From contig NZ_BAGG01000081.1 in assembly GCF_000308695.1 (NCBI RefSeq), forward strand, positions 1-64,000: a DNA stretch of 64,000 nt, written 5' to 3'. A model generated the notes under the pieces. The model saw only the letters and a list, made by a program, of their open reading frames with translations, did not search any database and was not told the DNA's origin. Both the position numbers and the translations under genes were made by a program. The stretch comes from Nocardia takedensis NBRC 100417. GTDB lineage: Bacteria > Actinomycetota > Actinomycetes > Mycobacteriales > Mycobacteriaceae. Shown piece by piece: positions 24,451-31,675 of the stretch. The number at the start of each line of letters is the position of its first letter. Position 1 is the first letter of the stretch.

Positions 24451-26889
24451 TTGTCAGGAACGCGGGATGTCGAAGTGAGCACCGACGGGGGTCGGTCCGC
24501 GCCCGATGATCGCGGCGTCGACCTGGACCGCCGTTGGCGTACCGAGATCGCCGCGCTGGCCGGATTCCCGCCCCGCGCATTGGAATCGGAGGTCGCGCCC
24601 GGTGTGTCCGGCCCTGCGCTGCTGGAGTTGTTCGAGGCGCAGGCGATCAGCAGGCACCTGGACTTGACGGCGCGGGAACTGGGCCGGTCCGGGCGCGGGT
24701 ACTACAGCATCGGGTCCTCCGGGCACGAGGGCAACGCCGCGCTGGCGGCGGCGCTGCGGGTGACCGATCCCGCACTGCTGCACTACCGTTCGGGCGCGCT
24801 GTTCGCGCACCGGGCCGCGCGGGTCGGGGCGGACCCGATCCGCGACGTGCTGCTGGGAGTGGTCGCGGCGGCGGCCGATCCGATCTCGGGCGGCAGACAC
24901 AAGGTCTTCGGCAGCGTCGCGGCGCACATCGTCCCGCAGACCTCCACCATCGCCTCGCATCTGCCGCGCGCGCTCGGTCTGGCCTTCGCGCTGGGCCGCG
25001 CGGCGCGACTGGGTCTGGCGAGCGGGTGGCCCGCGGATTCGGTGGTGCTGTGCACCTTCGGCGACGCCTCGGCCAACCACTCCACGGCCGTCGGCGCGAT
25101 CAACGCCGCCCTGCATACCGCCTATCAGGGCGTGCCGGTGCCGCTGCTGTTCGTCTGCGAGGACAACGGTCTCGGGATCAGCGTGCCCACCCCGGCGGGC
25201 TGGATCGAGTCCGCCTACGGCACCCGTCCGGGCCTGCGCTACTTCGACGCCGACGGCTGCGATCCGGTCGACGCGCTGACCACCTGCGCGGCCGCCGCCG
25301 AGTTCGCGCGCACCCACCGGACCCCGACCTTTCTGCGCCTGCGCACGGTCCGGCTGCTGGGCCACGCGGGTTCGGACGTGGAGTCGGCCTACCGCTCCCC
25401 CGCCGAGATCACCGCCGACCTCACCCGCGACCCCGTGTTGGCCACCGCGAAACTGCTGGTCACCGCCGGGGTCGCCACCGCAGAGGAGGTCATCCGGCGC
25501 TACGACGCGATCGCCGAACGGGTCCGCGAAACGGCCGCGGACGTCCTGGAGCAACCGCCCCTCGCCTCCGCCGCCGCCGTCATCGAACCGCTGGCCCCCA
25601 CATCCCCCGACCGCGTGCGCGCCGATGTCCTGCGTCCTCACTCGACACCCACCGCTCCCGTTGAACCCGCGCAGGTCGAGACACACGTCGGCGGCGGCGA
25701 GGAACAGTCGGCACCGGGACGGGCCGAGGCGTCGGGAGGCCGCCGGGAGTCCGAGGCGGGTCGCCCCGGTGGATCGCCGCGCGATGCGGCGATGGGCGCG
25801 CCCGTCACGATGGCGCAGGCGATCAACCGGACCCTGGCCGACCTGCTCGAGCGCGACCGGGATGTGCTGGTCTTCGGGGAGGACGTGGGTCGCAAGGGCG
25901 GGGTGTACGGGGTCACCAAGGGGCTGCGTGCGCGGTTCGGGGCGCGGCGGGTCTTCGACACCCTGCTGGACGAGCAGAGCGTGCTCGGCACGGCGCTGGG
26001 GGCGGGCCTGGCCGGTTTCGTCCCGATTCCCGAGATCCAGTATCTGGCCTATACGCACAACGCCTTGGACCAGATCCGCGGTGAGGCGGCGACACTCGGT
26101 TTCTTCTCGGCGGGGCGATTCCGCAACCCGATGGTGGTCAGGGTCGCGGGGCTCGGCTACCAGAAGGGGTTCGGCGGACATTTCCACAACGACAACTCGC
26201 TGGCGGCGCTGCGCGACATCCCGGGGGTGATCGTGGCCGTGCCGTCGCGCGCCGACGACGCCGCGGCCATGCTGCGGACCTGCGTCTCGGCGGCTCGCGT
26301 GGACGGGCGGGTCTGCGTGTTCGTGGAGCCGATCGCGTTGTATCACACGCGCGATCTGCACCCCGGGGACGGCGCGTGGCTCGCGGCCGCCGACGGTCCG
26401 CACATCCCGGTCGGCCGAGCGGGCGTGCACGGCGCGGGCGGCGACTTGACGGTGGTGAGCTTCGGCAACGGCGTCCCGATGAGCCTACGGGCGGCCGGGC
26501 GACTCGCGCGCGACGGGATCGGCGTCCGGGTACTGGATCTGCGCTGGTTGAACCCGCTGCCGACGCGGGATCTGCTCGACCACGCGCGCGCCACCGGTCG
26601 GGTGCTGATCGCGGACGAGACCAGGCGCGGCGGCGCGGTGTCCGATTCTGTGGTGGCTGCGCTGGTCGACGCCGGGTTCACCGGCCGGATCGCCCGGGTA
26701 ACCAGCGCGGACAGCTTCGTCCCGCTCGGACCCGCCGCCGCCCACGTCCTGCTCGACGAGACCGCGATCGAGCGGGCCGCGCGTGACCTGGTGGCCGAGC
26801 GCGAGCGCGGCGAGGCGCGGCCCACACTGTTGCGGCGATTCGGATTCGGTCGCGCCGCCCGCGGAAATACAGTGGGAGAGGACTCCTGA
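24451..26889 (+). CDS. Fused E1 alpha/beta 2-oxoacid dehydrogenase-type ThDP protein
   Basis: The 812-residue protein joins both halves of a branched-chain 2-oxoacid dehydrogenase E1. Residues 1-370 are E1alpha-like (GRGYYSIGSSGHEG, HYRSGALFAHR). A disordered linker follows to about 447. Residues 448-780 are E1beta-like, with VFGEDVGRKGGVYGVTKGL, GFGGHFHNDNS and a transketolase C-terminal domain from about 665. The ThDP-Mg motif reads GDAS (204-207) and ends at Asn239 (CEDNG), so Ala replaces the usual third Gly. No E2 or E3 genes are adjacent. The start is TTG 24451, after GAGAGGGAAG; GTG 24475 is an alternative. The substrate is unknown. Confidence 0.88.
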   Translation: MSGTRDVEVSTDGGRSAPDDRGVDLDRRWRTEIAALAGFPPRALESEVAPGVSGPALLELFEAQAISRHLDLTARELGRSGRGYYSIGSSGHEGNAALAAALRVTDPALLHYRSGALFAHRAARVGADPIRDVLLGVVAAAADPISGGRHKVFGSVAAHIVPQTSTIASHLPRALGLAFALGRAARLGLASGWPADSVVLCTFGDASANHSTAVGAINAALHTAYQGVPVPLLFVCEDNGLGISVPTPAGWIESAYGTRPGLRYFDADGCDPVDALTTCAAAAEFARTHRTPTFLRLRTVRLLGHAGSDVESAYRSPAEITADLTRDPVLATAKLLVTAGVATAEEVIRRYDAIAERVRETAADVLEQPPLASAAAVIEPLAPTSPDRVRADVLRPHSTPTAPVEPAQVETHVGGGEEQSAPGRAEASGGRRESEAGRPGGSPRDAAMGAPVTMAQAINRTLADLLERDRDVLVFGEDVGRKGGVYGVTKGLRARFGARRVFDTLLDEQSVLGTALGAGLAGFVPIPEIQYLAYTHNALDQIRGEAATLGFFSAGRFRNPMVVRVAGLGYQKGFGGHFHNDNSLAALRDIPGVIVAVPSRADDAAAMLRTCVSAARVDGRVCVFVEPIALYHTRDLHPGDGAWLAAADGPHIPVGRAGVHGAGGDLTVVSFGNGVPMSLRAAGRLARDGIGVRVLDLRWLNPLPTRDLLDHARATGRVLIADETRRGGAVSDSVVAALVDAGFTGRIARVTSADSFVPLGPAAAHVLLDETAIERAARDLVAERERGEARPTLLRRFGFGRAARGNTVGEDS

Positions 26890-26911
26890 CCAGCAGCGGA
26901 AGGATACGGCC

Positions 26912-27385
26912 GTGAGCACGATATCGACCCTCGGCGAGATTCGCCCCGAACACGACCGCCCCGTCGAGGCCGTACTGCTGCGCTATCAGCGCTCGTTCCG
27001 CCGTCCGATCCGCGAGGTCTGGTCGGCCTGCACCCGGCGCGGCGAGTTGGCGCGGTGGCTGGGCACGGTGACCGACACCGGCGGCACCCTGCTGCTCGAC
27101 CTGCTCGACGGGCCGGTGGTCGGTCCGTTGGCGGTCCGGGTCGCGCACTGCGCCGCGCCGGGCGAACTGGTGGCCCACGTGGACGGTTCGCTGGTGGAGA
27201 TGCGGATGAACCAGGTCGGGGTCGTGACGACCGTCGAGTTGGTGCGCAGGCACCTGTCGCCGGAGCAGGCCGAGACCCTCGGCCCGCGCTGGCAGTATCT
27301 GCTGGATCGGCTCGAGGCGTACCTCGACAGGCGCGAATTGCCGCGCTGGGCCGACTATCCGGAACTGGCGGGCGAGTACCGCTAG
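26912..27385 (+). CDS. SRPBCC-superfamily protein
   Basis: The 157-residue protein has the pattern of the AHSA1/polyketide-cyclase group of the SRPBCC fold: RYQRSFRRPIREVWSACTRRGELARWLG at the start, then alternating strands, a long C-terminal helix (PRWQYLLDRLEAYLDR) and PRWADYPELAGEYR. These are ligand-binding or chaperone-like proteins. The GTG 26912 follows GGAAGGA by seven bases, 22 bases after the fused E1 gene, so the two are likely one operon. Its stop overlaps the convergent gene's stop in a CTAG shared by both strands. Confidence 0.82.
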   Translation: MSTISTLGEIRPEHDRPVEAVLLRYQRSFRRPIREVWSACTRRGELARWLGTVTDTGGTLLLDLLDGPVVGPLAVRVAHCAAPGELVAHVDGSLVEMRMNQVGVVTTVELVRRHLSPEQAETLGPRWQYLLDRLEAYLDRRELPRWADYPELAGEYR

Positions 27386-28380
27386 TCCCCTACGGGCGCC
27401 AGATCGCGCAGGTGGTCGAGCAGGAGCGCGTTGACCTCCGCGGTGCGCTCGAGTTGCAGCAGGTGACCCGCGCCCGCGAGTTCGGTGACTCCGCGCAGAT
27501 CGGTGAGGTGGGCGCGCAGGATGCCCAACGGGTCGCGCCCGCTGAAACCCTCCATATCGGTGTCGCGTTCGCCGTAGAGGAAGTAGGCGGGCACGGTCAC
27601 CTTCGCGTCGGCGTAGTCGGCGGTGAGTTCCCAGTTACGGTCCAGCGCGCGGTACCAGTTCAGGCCGCCGGTGAATCCGGTCCGGGTGAACTCGGCGGTC
27701 AGGACGTCGAGGTCGGCCTCCGACAGCCACGCCCAGGGCAGGGCGGGGGCTTCGGGCAGCACGTCGAGGTAGCCGGTTCCTTCGGCGGGGTGCTGCCAGG
27801 TGTCGAGATAGTGGTAGTCGCCGCTGAGCGCGTAATACACCCGGGCGAGGAATTCGCGCGGACGGGCCGCGAGTTCGCGGTCGGCGACGCCGGGCCGCTG
27901 GAAATAGTCCAGGTGCAGGAAGTGTCGTCGCGCCGCGTTGGCCCACAACTGCGACGGGGCGCGCGGCGGGCGCGGCTGGAAGGGATTGTTCAGGACGATC
28001 ACCCCGCCGACGCGTTCGGGCGCGCGCAATGCCGACTCCCACACCAATTGCGCCCCGAAATCCAGGCCGACGAATATCGCGCGCTCGGCGCCGATATCGT
28101 CGAGCAGGGCCAGCAGATCGCCGACGACGGCGGCGTTGGTGTAGGCGTCCGGTCCGTCGACGGTCTCCGTGCGACCGTATCCGCGCAGGTCGGGGGCGAT
28201 GGCCCGGTAGCCGGCGGCCGCGACGGCGGGCAGTTGGCGGTGCCACATGTACCAGGTGTGCGGGAAGCCGTGGCAGAACACCACGGGGTACCCGTCGCCC
28301 TGCTCGACCACGTGCATCCGCGCCCCGTCGGTCCGCACGAACCGCTCCGAGGTCCGCGCCGCTGTCCCTGGTTCCACCAT
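27382..28380 (-). CDS. Alpha/beta hydrolase, epoxide-hydrolase-like
   Basis: The 332-residue protein has an oxyanion HGFPHTWYMW motif and the nucleophile elbow FVGLDFGAQ. The nucleophile is Asp, not Ser, as in epoxide hydrolases and haloalkane dehalogenases. A cap domain contains GGLNWYRALDRNWEL, with a tyrosine as in epoxide hydrolases. The acid is in YGERDTD and the His in LAGAGHLLQLE. The start is taken at ATG 28380, two bases after GGAGG; GTG 28377 with better spacing is possible. A TTG at 28419 would extend it into the promoter. The natural substrate is not known. Confidence 0.88.
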   Translation of the reverse strand: MVEPGTAARTSERFVRTDGARMHVVEQGDGYPVVFCHGFPHTWYMWHRQLPAVAAAGYRAIAPDLRGYGRTETVDGPDAYTNAAVVGDLLALLDDIGAERAIFVGLDFGAQLVWESALRAPERVGGVIVLNNPFQPRPPRAPSQLWANAARRHFLHLDYFQRPGVADRELAARPREFLARVYYALSGDYHYLDTWQHPAEGTGYLDVLPEAPALPWAWLSEADLDVLTAEFTRTGFTGGLNWYRALDRNWELTADYADAKVTVPAYFLYGERDTDMEGFSGRDPLGILRAHLTDLRGVTELAGAGHLLQLERTAEVNALLLDHLRDLAPVGD

Positions 28381-28423
28381 TACCTCCGCACTGCCGTCGC
28401 CGGGGTCCGGAACGGCCAAAACT

Positions 28424-28438
28424 TAGAACGTGTTCCTA
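28424..28438. promoter_or_regulatory. TetR/KstR-like operator between divergent genes
   Basis: TAGAAC-GT-GTTCCTA is an inverted repeat (AGAAC/GTTCC with one mismatch). It resembles the TNNAACNNGTTNNA box of KstR, the cholesterol-catabolism repressor, with one mismatch. It lies between a minus-strand TAAGTT (28420-28425) and a plus-strand TAATGT (28447-28452), so it could control both genes. No TetR gene is in the window. Confidence 0.55.
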
Positions 28439-28461
28439 TTTCACGGTAATGTCCCGAAGTC

Positions 28462-29310
28462 GTGAGCGGAATACCTCAGGAACTTGGCGGCAGCGTCGCC
28501 GTCGTGACCGGCGCGAGTCGCGGGATCGGAAAAGGCATCGCCCTGGAATTGGGCGCCGCGGGGGCGACGGTATTCGTGACCGGCCGGACCGCGACACCGG
28601 GACGACTGCCCGGCACCGTGCACGGCACCGCCGCCGAGATCGACGCCGCGGGCGGGGTCGGCATCCCCTTCGTGTGCGACCACCGCGACGACGACGCCGT
28701 GCAGCGCCTCTTCGAGCGGGTCCGCGACGAATACGGCCGCCTCGACGTCCTGGTCAACAACGTCTACAACGCGCCCGCCGCCGCGCGATGGCTCGGCAAA
28801 CCCTTCTGGGAGGTGCCGCCGACGGCCTGGGACGAGACCTTCGACGTCGGCGTCCGCTCGCACTACGCCGCCGCGGTGTTCGCCGCGCCCCTGCTGATCG
28901 AATCCCACGGGCTGATCGTCAACATCTCCTCCCCCGGCGCGCGGCGCTACATGCACAACGCGGTCTACGGCGTCGCCAAGACCGCCCTGGACCGACTGAC
29001 CGCCGACCTGGCCCACGACCTCACCGACAGCGCGGTGACGGTGGTGTCGCTGTGGCCCGGCATCGTGAACACCGAACTGTTGCAGATGGTTCCGGCCGAC
29101 GCCGAGGGCCGCCGCCTGGTCACCCTGCCCGGTGAGGGCACCTACGATCTCGAGGCCGCGGAGAGTCCGCGCTTCCCCGGCCGCGCCGTGGTCGCACTGG
29201 CCACCGATCCCGCGCGCCGCGAACGCACCGGAACGGCTTGGCGGGTGGCCGATCTGGCCGATCACTACGGATTCACCGACGTCGACGGACGGGTGCCGCG
29301 GCAGAGCTGA
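28462..29310 (+). CDS. Short-chain dehydrogenase/reductase
   Basis: The 282-residue SDR has the NAD(P) motif VTGASRGIGKGIA, NNVYNAPAA in the NNAG position and a catalytic YGVAKTALDRL (YxxxK) with Ser in NISSPGARR. The Asn replacing Ala/Gly in NNVYNAP marks the DHRS1-like subgroup. The GTG at 28462 lacks a good ribosome site. A -10-like TAATGT lies 9 nt upstream. It shares the operator region with the epoxide-hydrolase-like gene; both may act on one lipid substrate. Confidence 0.92.
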   Translation: MSGIPQELGGSVAVVTGASRGIGKGIALELGAAGATVFVTGRTATPGRLPGTVHGTAAEIDAAGGVGIPFVCDHRDDDAVQRLFERVRDEYGRLDVLVNNVYNAPAAARWLGKPFWEVPPTAWDETFDVGVRSHYAAAVFAAPLLIESHGLIVNISSPGARRYMHNAVYGVAKTALDRLTADLAHDLTDSAVTVVSLWPGIVNTELLQMVPADAEGRRLVTLPGEGTYDLEAAESPRFPGRAVVALATDPARRERTGTAWRVADLADHYGFTDVDGRVPRQS

Positions 29311-29385
29311 TTCCATCTGAAAGCTGTTGCCTTCGCGGATGTTACGACCGCGCTCACGGGCGGGGGCCGCTCCCGGACCCGGTGC

Positions 29386-29391
29386 TAGTCT
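29386..29391 (+). promoter_or_regulatory. -10-like box of the ABM gene
   Basis: TAGTCT lies in the 185-base gap after the SDR gene. It would give a leader of about 97 nt that ends in the ribosome site AAGGAG at 29481-29486. Confidence 0.4.
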
Positions 29392-29494
29392 GTGCTCGGC
29401 CGATGCCGGATCGCGCGCCCGCCCACCACCGCGGCGCGACGGTGCGGACTCGCGAAACCGTTGTCCCGTCAGCATCTTCCGAAGGAGCGCGTGA

Positions 29495-29809
29495 ATGCCA
29501 CAGGTCGCCTTGGTCTCCCGGGTCAAAGCCAAGCCGGGCCGGGCCGAGGAGTTGGTGGCCGCGTTCGCCCCGGTCTTCGCCCAGGTCGCCGCGGAACCCG
29601 GCACGCTGCTCTACGTGCTCAACCGCTCCAAGGACGATCCGGAACTGTTCTGGGTCTCGGAGATCTACGCCGACGACGACGCCTTCGCCGCGCATCGCGA
29701 CAGCGCCGCGATGGCCGCGGCCACGCCGGTCCTGGGCGAGCTCATCGCGGGCGCGGAACTGATCGTGGGCGAACCGCTGGCGGCCAAGGGCGTCCCGGCC
29801 CGATCGTGA
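29495..29809 (+). CDS. Antibiotic-biosynthesis-monooxygenase (ABM) domain protein
   Basis: The 104-residue single-domain protein has the ferredoxin-like ABM fold pattern: VSRVKAKPGRAEELVAAFAP, EPGTLLYVLNRSKDDPELFWVSEIYAD and AFAAHRDSAAMAA. Such proteins are quinol or heme-less monooxygenases or simple binding proteins. The ATG 29495 is preceded by GAAGGAG. It is convergent with yggT, 12 bases apart. Confidence 0.88.
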   Translation: MPQVALVSRVKAKPGRAEELVAAFAPVFAQVAAEPGTLLYVLNRSKDDPELFWVSEIYADDDAFAAHRDSAAMAAATPVLGELIAGAELIVGEPLAAKGVPARS

Positions 29810-29821
29810 CCGCCCGCGGAC

Positions 29822-30100
29822 TCAGAGGCTGAAGGCGATCGAGCGCAGCACCAGCGCCAGGATGAACACGATGGTGAAGGCCAGGTCGATCGCGACGCCG
29901 CCCGCGCGCATCGGCGGCAGCAGTTTGCGCACCGGCGCGATGACCGGTTCGGTGACCCGTTGCGTCAGGTCGCGGGCGCGCAGCACCCAGGGGTTGGTGG
30001 TCCGCCCCAGCAGCACCACCCAGTCCAGGATCATGCGGGCGATCAGGATGACGATGAACAGCGTCAGGGCGTAGCCGAGCACCGTCCCGATGAGGCTCAT
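29822..30100 (-). CDS. YggT-family membrane protein
   Basis: This 92-residue protein has two hydrophobic helices separated by a polar loop (GRTTNPWVLRARDLTQRVTEPVIAPVRKLLPP), the signature of YggT. In many bacteria YggT is encoded near cell-division genes or affects osmotic tolerance; here it stands alone. The ATG 30100 has AAGGAG seven bases upstream. Longer frames upstream enter the noncoding region and are excluded. Confidence 0.88.
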   Translation of the reverse strand: MSLIGTVLGYALTLFIVILIARMILDWVVLLGRTTNPWVLRARDLTQRVTEPVIAPVRKLLPPMRAGGVAIDLAFTIVFILALVLRSIAFSL

Positions 30101-30288
30101 GCTCTTCTCCTTCGATGGTGGCCGTGCGGCCGTCCTACCGATGTCAACGATGCCGGTCCCGGCGGGGTGCCCGGACGACACGATTCTCAGCCGATTCCCA
30201 TGAACGGACAAATCAGACACCGCAACGGAATCGAGGAGAGATTTCCCGCATACTTCGGGCAAACACCCCACGCAGACCGAGCGGTTTG

Positions 30289-30540
30289 TACACTCGACCA
30301 TGTTCCGCCCGAATCGGAACCACCGGTGGGCGACACTCCCGTGTCGGTCACCGACGGCTGGAACTACACCGGGGCGAGGAGCTTTCCCGAGCACCCTGAT
30401 CCCCTCGCCCCGGTGCATTCAGCACTGTACGGGCGTGGTCGGACCCCCGCGCGAGTCCGCGGCGCGGACGACGGGCTGGAAAAGTCCTGTTCACCGTTCT
30501 GTCGAGCGCCTGAACCCCGGATGACGGGGGGCTGATTTTC
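30289..30540 (+). ncRNA. Candidate structured small RNA, class unknown
   Basis: A -10-like TACACT at 30289-30294 is followed by about 230 nt with many nested or serial perfect hairpins: GTTCC/GGAAC (30302-30320), CGACAC/GTGTCG (30331-30346), a 13-bp stem with a 23-nt loop (30367-30379 and 30403-30415) and GTCCGC/GCGGAC (30455-30469). It ends with CCCCG-GATGA-CGGGG (30515-30529) and a TTTT six bases later, like an intrinsic terminator. It has no coding signature. I do not recognise it as tmRNA, RNase P RNA or SRP RNA. Confidence 0.45.
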
Positions 30541-30631
30541 CCGCGCCCGGCAGACGTGCGGCCGGGGGGATGACAGGATCGGGCGGGCACGAGGCGCGGC
30601 GATCCCGCACTCACACGATGAGCTCTACGGC

Positions 30632-30682
30632 GTCCCTTCCGAGGGACCGCCGCGCCCGTGCCCCGGTTCCGCGAGGAACCGG
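30632..30682. terminator. Tandem hairpins after the secreted-protein gene
   Basis: GTCCCT-TCCG-AGGGAC (30632-30647) and CCGGTTCC-GCGA-GGAACCGG (30663-30682) are both perfect, with 4-nt loops. They lie 85-135 bases past the stop of the gene at 30767 and may end its transcript. No T tract is present. Confidence 0.45.
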
Positions 30683-30766
30683 ATTCGGGGACGATCCGCC
30701 GTTTGCGTGTCGGCGACCCGGATGGGCCACTTCCCGGCGAACCGCCCCCGAGATCTCAGCTCACGC

Positions 30767-31471
30767 TCACTTGGCGGGCGCGGGCTTCGGAGCGGGCTGG
30801 TTGATCGTGGTGAAGTACTGGATCGCGGCCGCGATCGCGACCGGAGCCGTCACGAAGATCTGACCGACGATGGTGCCGATCGCGCCCACGGCGACGATGC
30901 CGCCGAGGCAGCCCAGCGCGGCGGCCGGGATGAACGGACCGAACAGACCCGCGATCGTCGAGGAGGCGATGCCGGCGCCGGCGATACCGCCGAAGACGCA
31001 GCCGAGCGCGCCGCCACCGAGGCCACCGATCAGGGTGCCGATGGTGGCGCCCATGCTGATGGTGCTGGTCAGGCGGCTCCAGGCAGCCTGCTCACGCTCG
31101 TACTCGGTCTTCCACGGCGCCTGATCCTCGTAGGGCAGCGCGACCGGCTTGTAGACGGCCTTGGCCGGATCGAGCTGCGGGGTCAGAGTGGCGGTGCGAT
31201 CGGAGATCTGCGCCGCGATCGGGAACTCGAACTCGTCGAGGCGAAACGCCAGCTCGGTACCCGCCACGACGGTGCCGTTCGCGGCCTTGATCTTGAAGAT
31301 GTTGTCCTCGACGGACATCGAGCCCGCGTCGGTGGTGATCACGGTCGACCGATCGTCGGCCGAGGCGGTGAATCCGACGCCCTCGGGCTCCGGAGCGGCG
31401 TGCGCGCCACCGGCGGCGACGCCCAGTGCCGCGATCAGTAACGCGGCGGTCGCGGTCAGCTTGACCTTCAT
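30767..31471 (-). CDS. Secreted protein with glycine-rich hydrophobic C terminus (nocardial type)
   Basis: The 234-residue protein has a signal peptide (MKVKLTATAALLIAALGVAAGGAHA, cleavage after AHA). A beta-rich part of about 90 residues follows (GFTASADDRSTVITTDAGS, KAANGTVVAGTELAFR, DRTATLTPQ). The last 110 residues are Gly/Ala/Ile-rich with two long hydrophobic stretches and three cysteines (ALGCVFGGIAGAG, AALGCLGGIVAVG), like glycine-zipper segments that could insert in a membrane or in the mycolate outer layer. Many such paralogues exist in Nocardia; function is unknown. ATG 31471 is preceded by AGGAAAC. Confidence 0.8.
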   Translation of the reverse strand: MKVKLTATAALLIAALGVAAGGAHAAPEPEGVGFTASADDRSTVITTDAGSMSVEDNIFKIKAANGTVVAGTELAFRLDEFEFPIAAQISDRTATLTPQLDPAKAVYKPVALPYEDQAPWKTEYEREQAAWSRLTSTISMGATIGTLIGGLGGGALGCVFGGIAGAGIASSTIAGLFGPFIPAAALGCLGGIVAVGAIGTIVGQIFVTAPVAIAAAIQYFTTINQPAPKPAPAK

Positions 31472-31675
31472 CTGGTTGTTTCCTCATCTCTGGAATTCCG
31501 GGCGAACCCGGGTGCATAGAGCGACAACACAGTCACCGATTCCACGACCTCGCGCGCGCCCGCGAGACCGCCTCGATTCGCGCGATCGGCGTTGCCTATC
31601 GCACACACGCGCGCGGACCGGGCCGTCCGAGACTGGCCGATGTCACGAAGGCGGACCGAGTGAAGGAGATCCCGG

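Larger units (their letters stand above)
30101..30766. other. 666-base intergenic region with structured elements
   Basis: No convincing protein gene is present; the short frames here have mixed third positions and no ribosome sites. It holds a probable plus-strand small RNA gene (30289-30540) and, further right, two separate perfect hairpins (30632-30647 and 30663-30682) near the 3' end of the secreted-protein gene. Confidence 0.7.

Noticed and set aside
30300..30524. ATG frame of 74 codons just after the TACACT box
   Set aside because: It would be leaderless, but third positions are mixed and the translation is Pro/Arg/Ser/Thr-rich without pattern. The hairpins explain the sequence better as RNA.
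30526..30540. GGGGGCTGATTTTC resembles the 5' end of tmRNA
   Set aside because: No tag reading frame, no tRNA-like 3' domain with a T-loop and no CCA region follow.
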